A DNA stretch of 10,721 nt from an uncultured Eubacteriales bacterium. Its GTDB lineage: Bacteria; Bacillota; Clostridia; Oscillospirales; Acutalibacteraceae. Of this stretch, positions 1 to 6,647 are shown piece by piece. Location of the stretch: assembly GCA_900319655.1 (NCBI GenBank), contig ONPH01000040.1, positions 1 through 10,721 of the forward strand, written 5' to 3'. Under the pieces are notes generated by a model. It did not search any database. It had not been told where the DNA came from and saw only the letters and a list, made by a program, of their open reading frames with translations. A program made the translations under genes and the position numbers. Positions within the stretch are counted from its first letter, which is position 1, and every line of letters begins with the position of its first letter.

Positions 1-280
1 CAACCTCTTTAATCCCCGGATAAACCTTGTTGCGGTACTTTCCCTCTTTGTCGTAGTAGGCGCGGTAAATTGCCGCTCCCTTCTCGGAGGTTTCCTCATC
101 AAGTCCACAGAGGTTTCTGAAGGTATCAATCAGCGGAGGTCCGATGTAGAGCGTGTAGTCGTCAAGGTTCGGCTTGGGCACATTCAGGGTATCGAGCGCG
201 TATTCAAGCGACATACGGATTCCCTCCGCGCTGGCGCTTACAGTACCGTCGAGGTCGAATAAAACATACTTATATTTCAT
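1..280 (-). CDS. HAD-family phosphatase (phosphoglycolate phosphatase-like), 5' part only
   Basis: The first 93 residues are present and the gene runs off the left edge of the window. The N-terminus carries HAD motif I (FDLDGT, residues 8-13), with the nucleophile Asp9 and acid/base Asp11, and the helical cap domain begins right after it. The stretch YIGPPL followed by a Tyr-rich helix and VYPGIKEV is typical of the phosphoglycolate phosphatase-like/5'-nucleotidase-like HAD group found in many Clostridia. Members are cytoplasmic Mg-dependent phosphatases acting on small phosphorylated metabolites; the substrate cannot be read from this fragment. The ATG start lies inside the end of the upstream thioesterase gene (11-bp overlap), so translation is probably coupled. 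HAD motifs II-IV are outside the window, so completeness cannot be judged. Family is secure; specificity is not. Confidence 0.88.
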   Translation of the reverse strand, partial: MKYKYVLFDLDGTVSASAEGIRMSLEYALDTLNVPKPNLDDYTLYIGPPLIDTFRNLCGLDEETSEKGAAIYRAYYDKEGKYRNKVYPGIKEV

Positions 281-653
281 CAAACTTACCGTCCGCCTTT
301 TTCTGGAATTTTTCAGCCTTTACGCTGACTCTCGTATGAGTTCCCTTAGCGATTTCTCCTGCGTTGTCGCGCGCAGTCAGCTCAAAGAAGAACAGCCTGC
401 CCTCAGTTTTTACAAGGCGTGCTTCCGCCTCTACCTCAGCGCCCAAGGGAGTTGGACTTGTGTGCTCAATGCTGATTGCCGTGCCGACCGTGGTCAGCTC
501 GTCGTTGTCAAGCACGTTTTGCGCAAGCTCAGCCGCCGCGCCCTCCATAAGAGCAGCTACGGCAGGAGTTGCCAGCACGTCAAGACTTCCGCTGCCGACA
601 ACGCTCGCGAGATTTTCTTTTTTTACGTTTAATTTTTTTGTCAGTGTTTCCAT
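270..653 (-). CDS. Hot-dog fold acyl-CoA thioesterase, FlK-like
   Basis: This 127-residue protein is the usual size for a single hot-dog domain. Spacing of key residues matches fluoroacetyl-CoA thioesterase FlK: Thr29, Glu37 and His64 sit at nearly the same intervals as the FlK triad Thr42/Glu50/His76, and Arg108 in GTHTR sits 44 residues after the His, as FlK Arg120 does. The family hydrolyses short or unusual acyl-CoA thioesters in the cytoplasm. The Phe residues that gate the FlK active site are not apparent at the aligned positions (Gly20, Ser23), so fluoroacetyl specificity is not implied. The start follows an AAGGA site about 8 nt upstream. The gene begins 11 nt after the DUF1858 stop and overlaps the HAD gene by 11 bp, placing it in the amylase-led operon. 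The C-terminus is Lys-rich. Physiological substrate unknown. Confidence 0.85.
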   Translation of the reverse strand: METLTKKLNVKKENLASVVGSGSLDVLATPAVAALMEGAAAELAQNVLDNDELTTVGTAISIEHTSPTPLGAEVEAEARLVKTEGRLFFFELTARDNAGEIAKGTHTRVSVKAEKFQKKADGKFDEI

Positions 654-664
654 AAATTATTTCC

Positions 665-889
665 TTATGAATTGTGCTCTGTAATCATCTTTTTGAGCTG
701 GTTAATTACGTCGTTTTCGGGGAAGTTGACCTTCTTGCTCACGTCTGCGATGTTCATATTTTTTATCATCATCTTGCCGACCGGGGTTTTGAGCACGCCG
801 AGTCTTCCGTCGAGCTTAACAAGCTCATCGGGCAGCCACGGATATTCCTTTAAGATGTCTGTAAGCTTTGTATTGCTGTTGATTTCCAT
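665..889 (-). CDS. DUF1858 domain protein, small
   Basis: A 74-residue protein that is essentially one DUF1858 domain. It opens with the family-typical pattern KLTDILKEYPWLPDEL, followed by a short conserved middle (KTPVGKMM, with a helix to Ile47) and a C-terminal helix (VINQLKKMI). DUF1858 domains occur alone or at the N-terminus of DUF438/hemerythrin-type and hybrid-cluster-associated proteins in anaerobes, often with a redox-sensing Cys-X-Cys; this copy has no cysteine, so a metal or redox site is unlikely here. The ATG follows a GAAGG site 6 nt upstream. It lies 18 nt after the amylase stop and 11 nt before the thioesterase, consistent with one transcript. Its biochemical role is unknown and the neighbours do not settle it. 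Confidence 0.82.
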   Translation of the reverse strand: MEINSNTKLTDILKEYPWLPDELVKLDGRLGVLKTPVGKMMIKNMNIADVSKKVNFPENDVINQLKKMITEHNS

Positions 890-907
890 AATATTACCTT
901 CTTTTGC

Positions 908-2560
908 TTATAACTCCGTAATCAGTATTCCGTCCGGCTTCAACTCGCCGTTTTCATAGCCGTTTTGGAACAGGATTTTTCCTGACGGAGCGGTCTTGTA
1001 CGAACGTTCCTGAGCGTTAATCAGTATATCCGCCTTGCCCGATTTAACATAGTGAATCAGGCGCGGATAGTCCTCTGTATAAATAAACTCAAATTCGTTG
1101 CTCTTAAAGTCCTTACGCGCGTTTCTAAGGTGAATAAGCGCGGAGATTTTGGACTTAATATCGTCATATTTTCCGCTGTCAACCTCGTTCCACGGCATTG
1201 TGGCGCGGTTGTAGGGAGAGTCAAAGCCCTTCATGGCAATCTCTGTTCCGTAGTAAATGCACGCCGAGCCGGGCAAGGTCATAATAACCGCGATTTTCTG
1301 CAAAAGCTCGTCGTTGTTCTTGCTAACCTCGGCAACACGCGGAGTGTCATGGGTATCGAGGAAGTTAAACAGTGCTCCTGTGACCTGCTCGGGGTAGAGC
1401 GTTCTGCAGTAGTTTAGCGCGTATTCAAAGTCCTTAAAGGTTTGGTTCGGATTTTTAAAGAAATCGGTCACGCATTCGGGAAGCGGATAGTTCATAACCG
1501 AGTCGTACTCTTTTCCGCCGAGCCACGGCAATGAATCCGTCCAAATTTCGCCGAGGAAATACACGTCGGGATTTACCTTTTTAACCGCCGAATTCAGGCT
1601 GTTTATAAAGGTGTGCGACACCTCGTCGCCCACGTCAAAGCGGATTCCGTCGATGTGCCAGTCCTTTGCCCAGTGAACGCACAATTTTGTAAAGTACTCG
1701 ACAACCTCGGGGTTGTTGTTTTCGGCGTTAATAAAGAACCAATCGTAATACCGCGAGCCCCTGCCCTTTTCGCAGACGTCCTTCCACGCGAAAAACTCTT
1801 GACCGCAGTGGTTAAACACAGCGTCGAGCATAACGCGGATACCCATTGTATGGGCGGTATCTACTAATTCTGTTAAATCTTCCTCGGTGCCGAAGTCGGG
1901 ATCAATCTGCCAATAATCAAAGGTGTTGTATTTGTGGTTTGAGCCTGACTTAAAAATCGGCGTAAGGTAAATTCCGCTGATTCCCAAATCCTTAAGATAG
2001 CCGAGACGTTCGGTTATTCCGCGGATATTTCCGCCGTAAATGTCGTTCCACTGCGGATTTGAAAAATCTCCCCATTTTCTGAATTTTTTATCCTCGGGAG
2101 AATTAGATGAACGGCAAAAGCGGTCGGGCATAATCTGATACCAAACGGTGTGCTTTACCCAGTTAGGCGGAGTTATAATGTCGGAAACATTCAGCCATGC
2201 GTACTTGAAGTACTGCATTGAAGCCAGGCTGTTCTCCTCGACGGGGCAGATTTTATTTTCGCACACAACAAAGGTATTTCCCTCGCTTTCAAGCTCAAAG
2301 TAATACCTCAGACGCTTATACCTCGGCTGCAGCTTAACCGTCCATATAATATGGTATTTAAGCTCTGCAAGCTTATGCATTTCGGTTTTAACACCGCTCC
2401 AATGCGGCTGTCTGCGAAGCTCGTGTATAAACGGATCCTCGCTGATAATAAATGCGCGGTCAACGTCCTTTGCGGTTTTTATATTTACCGTAACGGTGTT
2501 TTCGTCAGACGCATAGCAAAACTCAATAGTCGATCTGTGAGAAACTGCAGAAATATTCAT
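908..2560 (-). CDS. Intracellular GH13 alpha-amylase, neopullulanase/cyclomaltodextrinase-like
   Basis: A 550-residue enzyme without a signal peptide, so cytoplasmic. Residues 1 to about 120 form a CBM34-like N-terminal beta domain; the (beta/alpha)8 barrel starts near HTVWYQIMPDRF (residue 137). Conserved regions are visible: DAVFNH (region I, 246-251), GIRFDV with nucleophile Asp309, FLGEIW with acid/base Glu338, and FLDTHDTPR with Asp405. This layout is typical of GH13_20 enzymes that hydrolyse maltodextrins, cyclodextrins or pullulan inside the cell. The region V motif MPKLN, a GH13_20 signature, is missing: only NPEVVEYF remains between the WFF segment and region II. The start used here is the ATG at 2558-2560, 6 nt after AAGGAGG; an upstream in-frame start seven codons earlier would include that site in the coding region. 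First gene of the leftward operon. Class is secure; exact activity is not. Confidence 0.93.
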   Translation of the reverse strand: MNISAVSHRSTIEFCYASDENTVTVNIKTAKDVDRAFIISEDPFIHELRRQPHWSGVKTEMHKLAELKYHIIWTVKLQPRYKRLRYYFELESEGNTFVVCENKICPVEENSLASMQYFKYAWLNVSDIITPPNWVKHTVWYQIMPDRFCRSSNSPEDKKFRKWGDFSNPQWNDIYGGNIRGITERLGYLKDLGISGIYLTPIFKSGSNHKYNTFDYWQIDPDFGTEEDLTELVDTAHTMGIRVMLDAVFNHCGQEFFAWKDVCEKGRGSRYYDWFFINAENNNPEVVEYFTKLCVHWAKDWHIDGIRFDVGDEVSHTFINSLNSAVKKVNPDVYFLGEIWTDSLPWLGGKEYDSVMNYPLPECVTDFFKNPNQTFKDFEYALNYCRTLYPEQVTGALFNFLDTHDTPRVAEVSKNNDELLQKIAVIMTLPGSACIYYGTEIAMKGFDSPYNRATMPWNEVDSGKYDDIKSKISALIHLRNARKDFKSNEFEFIYTEDYPRLIHYVKSGKADILINAQERSYKTAPSGKILFQNGYENGELKPDGILITEL

Positions 2561-2592
2561 AATAGTCCTCCTTGATTGCACCGGTTATCTAT

Positions 2593-2621
2593 ATTTTAAC
2601 ATACAGATAAAAAATCGGCAA
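2593..2621 (-). promoter_or_regulatory. Sigma-A promoter for the amylase operon
   Basis: On the minus strand TTGCCG (2616-2621) is followed after exactly 17 bp by TAAAAT (2593-2598). It lies about 30 bp upstream of the amylase start and faces away from the GDPD promoter. Four of six bases match the -35 consensus and five of six the -10 consensus. Confidence 0.65.
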
Positions 2622-2651
2622 GTAATTTGTCGAATTAAACCTAATTTGTTA

Positions 2652-2680
2652 TTGAAGCATAAACATTTTAGTGATATAAT
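2652..2680 (+). promoter_or_regulatory. Sigma-A promoter for the GDPD gene
   Basis: TTGAAG (2652-2657), a 17-bp spacer and a perfect TATAAT (2675-2680) lie 31 bp before the GDPD start. The ribosome binding site AAGGGG follows at 2698-2703. The intergenic region shared with the amylase operon is about 150 bp and holds both promoters back to back; I see no clear palindromic operator between them. Confidence 0.75.
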
Positions 2681-2711
2681 CAAATTATCAAAAAAATAAG
2701 GGGACATCAAT

Positions 2712-4478
2712 ATGAAACTAAAAGAACGAATAACGCCATACGTTCAGGCAGTGCCGAAGATTTTAGGCTTCAAGCTGTTAACCACAATTGTCTTGGCGAT
2801 TATATCAAGCTTGCTTATGCTTTTGTCGAGGGCTTTGATGCGAAGCACGGGACGTGTGAGCGTAAGCAGCGGCGACTTTACGTTTTTGTTTACAACCTGG
2901 CAAGGCTATTTAATGATTGCGATAATGCTGGTTATCGTACTGCTTTATGTCGCGGTTGAGGTAAACGCGCTGATAATCTACATATCCAAAATTCTCCACG
3001 GCGAGAATCCGTCGGTGTTCAAGTGCATCGGCAAGGGTATTGCAGGGCTTAAAAAATACCTTAACTACCGCGGAATAATCATCATCCTTTACTGCACGCT
3101 TATTTCTCCGATGCTCGGACTCAGATTTTCAATCTCGCTTACGAGCACCTTCTACATTCCGAACTTTATCACCTCGGTAATCTTCAAAAACCCGTTTTAC
3201 ACCGCAGGCGTTATCGCGCTGGTAACGTTCCTTATCGTAGTAGGTATCATCTACTGCTTCATCCTGCACGGCGCTTTGATTGACGATATGAGCATTAAAG
3301 AGGCGAGTATTCAGTCAAGACAGTTCCTCAAAAAGAACTGGAAGAACTACATCTTTGAAATGCTCAGATTCCTGCTTATTTCTGCAATCGTAATAGCTGC
3401 AATGTACGCGCTGTTTATTCTCGTACCCAGCCTTATTATCGACGCGATTGCGACCGACGACAAGGCGGGAATGTTCGCAACAACACTGATTTCCACCTTT
3501 GCTCTTGCGCTGTTCTGCCTTTTCGAGGTGCTCTGGTCGGCTTACTTAATTATGAAGCTTACCGTGCTTTACCACAATTATAAGAGTGAGGGTGAGTGGA
3601 AATACACAAGACCTGCGAAAAAAGCTCATCCTGTGCTTATCATCTTCGCTGTTCTCGGCGTTTTGTTGATAGTAGGTATTTCAGCCGTATACACGTACTA
3701 CTTTGATGATATTATACCGGCGTTCACACACGCTCAGTACGTAGGCCACCGCGCAGGCGGCGTTGAAGCTCCCGAGAACACCGTTAAGGGAATTGAAGTC
3801 GCGGCTGAGCTCAACGCTTTCGGCTGTGAAATTGACATTCAGCGCACCTCGGACGGCTACTATGTAGTTAACCACGACAACGACTTTAAGCGCGTTGCCG
3901 GAGTTGCCAAAAAGCCGTCGGAAATGACGCTTGCAGAGGTTAAACAGCTTAAGGTTGACGGCGAGCCCGTACCGACCTATGAGGAAATGCTCGACGCCAG
4001 CAAGGACAAGGTAACGCTCTTTGTTGAGCTAAAGGGCGAGACCGCCGACGAAAAGATGGCGGACGACGCCGTTAAGGCAATCAAGGAAAAGGGTATGGAG
4101 AAGCAGGCGGTATTAATCTCGCTCAAATACGATATTCTTGAATATATCGAGCAGAAATATCCCGAGATGGAAACAGGCTACCTTGCGTTCTTCTCATTCG
4201 GCGACATCGAGGAAATGCCGTTTGATTACCTCGCTTTAGAGGAAGAAATCTCCACCGACGACGCGATTGAGAATATCCACGCCAAAAACAAAAAGGTTAT
4301 GGTTTGGACGGTTAACGATCCCGAAAACATCAAGACCTTCCTCAACAGCGAGGCAGACGCTATTATCACCGACGAGGTTAAGAAGTCAAAGGAAATTTCC
4401 GACGACCTCAAAAAGCGCACTCCGAGAGAGATTATCTACGACCTTTTCGGCACATGGACTGTTGATTTAGCAAAATAA
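2712..4478 (+). CDS. Membrane-anchored glycerophosphodiester phosphodiesterase (GPDPase_memb + GDPD)
   Basis: This 588-residue protein has two parts. Residues about 15-330 are a GPDPase membrane domain with around seven hydrophobic segments (near 20-40, 66-92, 120-137, 163-188, 218-246, 256-285 and 307-330). Residues about 342-560 are a GDPD TIM-barrel. Catalytic positions are present: His346-Arg347 (GHRAGG), Glu373 and Asp375 (CEIDIQ), and the general acid/base His388 (VVNHDN); Glu439 and the late WTVN motif near 532 also fit the family. GDPDs cleave glycerophosphodiesters to glycerol-3-phosphate and an alcohol. The membrane-fused form is typical of Firmicutes and may act on lipid or lipoteichoic-acid-derived substrates. 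With seven segments and an inside N-terminus the catalytic domain would face outward (inference). It is a single-gene unit with its own promoter and terminator. Confidence 0.94.
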   Translation: MKLKERITPYVQAVPKILGFKLLTTIVLAIISSLLMLLSRALMRSTGRVSVSSGDFTFLFTTWQGYLMIAIMLVIVLLYVAVEVNALIIYISKILHGENPSVFKCIGKGIAGLKKYLNYRGIIIILYCTLISPMLGLRFSISLTSTFYIPNFITSVIFKNPFYTAGVIALVTFLIVVGIIYCFILHGALIDDMSIKEASIQSRQFLKKNWKNYIFEMLRFLLISAIVIAAMYALFILVPSLIIDAIATDDKAGMFATTLISTFALALFCLFEVLWSAYLIMKLTVLYHNYKSEGEWKYTRPAKKAHPVLIIFAVLGVLLIVGISAVYTYYFDDIIPAFTHAQYVGHRAGGVEAPENTVKGIEVAAELNAFGCEIDIQRTSDGYYVVNHDNDFKRVAGVAKKPSEMTLAEVKQLKVDGEPVPTYEEMLDASKDKVTLFVELKGETADEKMADDAVKAIKEKGMEKQAVLISLKYDILEYIEQKYPEMETGYLAFFSFGDIEEMPFDYLALEEEISTDDAIENIHAKNKKVMVWTVNDPENIKTFLNSEADAIITDEVKKSKEISDDLKKRTPREIIYDLFGTWTVDLAK

Positions 4479-4483
4479 ATCAC

Positions 4484-4515
4484 AAAACTCCGAGCCATGC
4501 GGTTCGGAGTTTTTT
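4484..4515 (+). terminator. Intrinsic terminator after the GDPD gene
   Basis: A 10-bp perfect stem (AAAACTCCGA at 4484-4493 with TCGGAGTTTT at 4504-4513) can extend inward by a G-U and two C-G pairs around an ATGC loop, and runs into a six-T tract. It begins 5 nt after the GDPD stop. On the minus strand only four Ts follow the stem, so it may terminate the convergent MmcQ/YjbR transcript weakly. Confidence 0.9.
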
Positions 4516-4519
4516 CTGC

Positions 4520-5179
4520 CTATTTTTTGTTTCCCTCAACAATCGCGTAGCTGTCGTCGAGCAGTTTTTCGATATGCGGAATATCCGCTTCCCTGTCGAG
4601 GAGAATTGAAATCCAGTATTATTTATTCATATGGTACGACGGAAAGTAGTGGATGTTGTCGATAAGCTTCGGGATGTCGTCGGGCAAAACCTTTAGGTTA
4701 AGCACGTTGATTTTACCTTCCCTTTCAACGCCGAGATACCTGTACGGAATCAGCATAAAAAGCCCGTACCATTTGTGCTTTTTCGCGGTGTTCAGCGTGT
4801 GGTATTCCTTTAAATATCCCCACGGCGCTTCGGGAACAGTGCCGTGCTTTTCCTTGACATATTCAAGCAAAACTGCCTTTACGTCGGCAAGCTCAAAGGA
4901 AGTGCTTAAAATATCATCAAGTATATCCTCAACATTCGCGCGGATTTGACCGACAAATCCGCCGTCCGCGCTTGTGTTGAACGGAAGGTACAGCTCACCT
5001 TCAGGCTCTTCATAAACATTTACTTCAATATTTTCTCCGCTGATTTCAAACACGGCGTAAAAGCCGTTTTCGCTCAGCGGTTTTTTAATTGTATAGCCGT
5101 TTGCGGTTTTGTTAAAGCCGTTTTGCTCCGCCTTTGAGGGGCTGAAAATATATTTGTCAAAAACGCTGTTGTAATTCAC
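4520..5179 (-). pseudogene. MmcQ/YjbR-family (DUF419) protein, interrupted by in-frame TAA
   Basis: From a GTG start the frame gives 186 residues and stops at TAA (4619-4621) directly after YFPSYHMNK. In clostridial MmcQ/YjbR proteins this is followed by a lysine or similar residue and then WISI. The same frame continues past the stop for 32 codons as YWISILLD ... LLDDSYAIVEGNKK and ends at TAG (4520-4522), so the expected C-terminal helix is intact after a single nonsense codon. The full product would be about 219 residues, the normal length for the two-part clostridial form: an N-terminal alpha/beta domain of about 95 residues followed by the YjbR double-wing DNA-binding-like domain. The family's cellular role is not established. 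A single substitution such as AAA or GAA to TAA would explain it; a sequencing error is possible. The gene has its own promoter, and its weak start region (AAAGTGG) is not canonical. Confidence 0.85.
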
Positions 5180-5202
5180 TGCACCACTTTCTTTCCGCTA
5201 TT

Positions 5203-5231
5203 ATTATATGATATAGCATGTAGAAATGCAA
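5203..5231 (-). promoter_or_regulatory. Sigma-A promoter for the MmcQ/YjbR gene
   Basis: On the minus strand TTGCAT (5226-5231), a 17-bp spacer and a perfect TATAAT (5203-5208). It begins only 3 bp after the stop of the upstream esterase gene. No convincing terminator separates the two, so read-through from the esterase operon is also possible. Confidence 0.72.
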
Positions 5232-5234
5232 GCG

Positions 5235-6635
5235 TTAATCGGCGGAGATTGTAAGCGTTGTGTCGCCCTTTCCGAGAAGGTCTTTAAGCTCGGTTTCGGA
5301 CTTATCCTTAATCTTCCCGAGCCTTGTGTAATCCCATGTGTTCGAGCCGTAAAACACGGAAATTTGATTGCCCGAATACAGCACGATATCTCCTGCTTCT
5401 GTGGTGATTTTCTCGTCACTATTCGGCAGGGTTTTGCCGAGATTACCCACCTGCTCAAATCCGCCGTACATTGACATCTTAATTTCAAGCGGAGAAGTCT
5501 TTACAAGCTCCTTTAGCGCGTTTACCGCTTCATTATCCTGCCACTCTACCTCAACCGCGGTATCACCGATTTTTACGGTGAGATCATCGGATTTGCTCTC
5601 TGCCGTCGCCGTCTGTGTAGTAACCGCGGTTGCCGCTTGTTCGGCGGTTTTAGAGGGCGACGACCTGAAAATCTTATTTAGGTAGTTATAAAAGCACTGC
5701 TGCCAAAAGTCGCTGTCGTGCTCGTAGCCTTCGACCAAATCGGTCTGGTTTTTAACGCCCATTTTGTTCAGCACATCGCGGTAATACAGGGTGCAGTCGA
5801 TGTTCCACGGATCCTTACTGCCGACGGACATATAAAGGTAATACGGAGTGTTAGCCTCGGTCGGCTTCGGGAACTCCTGCATATACGGCGTGTTCCAGAA
5901 AGTGCCCTTGTAGTACTCGGTCGGGATAACCCCCGTGTCGGGCGCAAAAGCCCCGATATAGCCGAACTTGTCGAGCCACTTAAAGCCTGTGCACAGCGAC
6001 TTTGCGCCGCCCTCGGACATTCCTGCAACTGCGGTGTTCTCTCTGCCGGTAAGGACATTGTAGTTCTTCTCAATAAACGGCATAAGATCAACGGCAACGT
6101 CGTCAATCGCCTTGTCGTAGATATACCTCAACTGTTCGTCAGACTTGCTGTCCTTATCAGCCTGCTTGTCGGTGTACATATCCACGTTTACGGTGATTTG
6201 CGGAACAACAAGACCGTCGTGAAGCATATTTCCGTAGAGCAAAGTCAGGTATGAATCGTCGTCAATCTGATTGTCGTGACTTCCGCCGAATCCGTGGAAA
6301 ACGTACATAACAGGATATTTTTTGCTCTCATCATAACCTGCCGGAAGCAAAATATTGCACTGCTTGTCATCTCCTGCGGTGGACGAATAATAGGTCACAT
6401 CCTTAAGCACCTTGCCGTAGTCTACATCCGAGCGCTTTTTGAACATATCCTCAGAAATATCATAGCGGTTTTCGGTCGCGTAGGGGTCAAAATTTTCGCT
6501 GCTTGCAGTCGTTGAAGCGGCTTCCGTTTTAGCTTCGGAAGAATCCGCTGACGAATTCTGCGAGGTCGAGCAAGCGCCGAAAATGAGCATACACGACAAA
6601 ACCACTGCTGTCCCAACAATACCCTTTTTAATCAT
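5235..6635 (-). CDS. Lipoprotein CE1-like esterase fused to a C-terminal cyclophilin-like domain
   Basis: The 466-residue product has a Lys-rich start, a hydrophobic helix and a lipobox-like FGAC ending at Cys22, so it is probably a surface lipoprotein. The -3 residue Phe is less usual. A Ser/Ala/Thr-rich linker spans about 23-48. Residues about 75-325 form an esterase domain of the feruloyl/acetyl esterase (CE1, esterase D) type: HGFGG oxyanion region at 114-118, nucleophile Ser207 in GMSEGG, likely Asp275 (GSKDP) and His306 (GYEHD). A second Ala/Thr-rich linker (328-350) leads to a cyclophilin-like fold domain (about 352-464) with the family hallmarks MYGGFEQVG, LP..DE.ITTE.GDIVLY and a WDYTRLGK motif. 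Such enzymes remove acyl groups from plant polysaccharides; the role of the second domain is unknown. Third gene of the operon, 12 nt after the hydrolase, with an AGAGG site before the ATG. Confidence 0.9.
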   Translation of the reverse strand: MIKKGIVGTAVVLSCMLIFGACSTSQNSSADSSEAKTEAASTTASSENFDPYATENRYDISEDMFKKRSDVDYGKVLKDVTYYSSTAGDDKQCNILLPAGYDESKKYPVMYVFHGFGGSHDNQIDDDSYLTLLYGNMLHDGLVVPQITVNVDMYTDKQADKDSKSDEQLRYIYDKAIDDVAVDLMPFIEKNYNVLTGRENTAVAGMSEGGAKSLCTGFKWLDKFGYIGAFAPDTGVIPTEYYKGTFWNTPYMQEFPKPTEANTPYYLYMSVGSKDPWNIDCTLYYRDVLNKMGVKNQTDLVEGYEHDSDFWQQCFYNYLNKIFRSSPSKTAEQAATAVTTQTATAESKSDDLTVKIGDTAVEVEWQDNEAVNALKELVKTSPLEIKMSMYGGFEQVGNLGKTLPNSDEKITTEAGDIVLYSGNQISVFYGSNTWDYTRLGKIKDKSETELKDLLGKGDTTLTISAD

Positions 6636-6647
6636 AAATTTTTCCTC

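Noticed and set aside
174..632. Plus-strand open frame (152 codons) over the thioesterase and HAD genes
   Set aside because: It is antisense to two well-supported genes, has low-complexity composition and no start signals.
2561..2581. Earlier in-frame start for the amylase
   Set aside because: The added seven codons span the AAGGAGG ribosome binding site; the ATG at 2558-2560 is correctly spaced from it.
4619..4621. TAA reassigned as a sense codon
   Set aside because: Several other genes here, such as the amylase, DUF1858, thioesterase and GDPD genes, end naturally with TAA at expected family lengths.
5718..6254. Long plus-strand open frame (178 codons) antisense to the lipoprotein esterase
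   Set aside because: It has no ribosome binding site or recognisable domain, and the opposite strand encodes a clear esterase with an intact triad.
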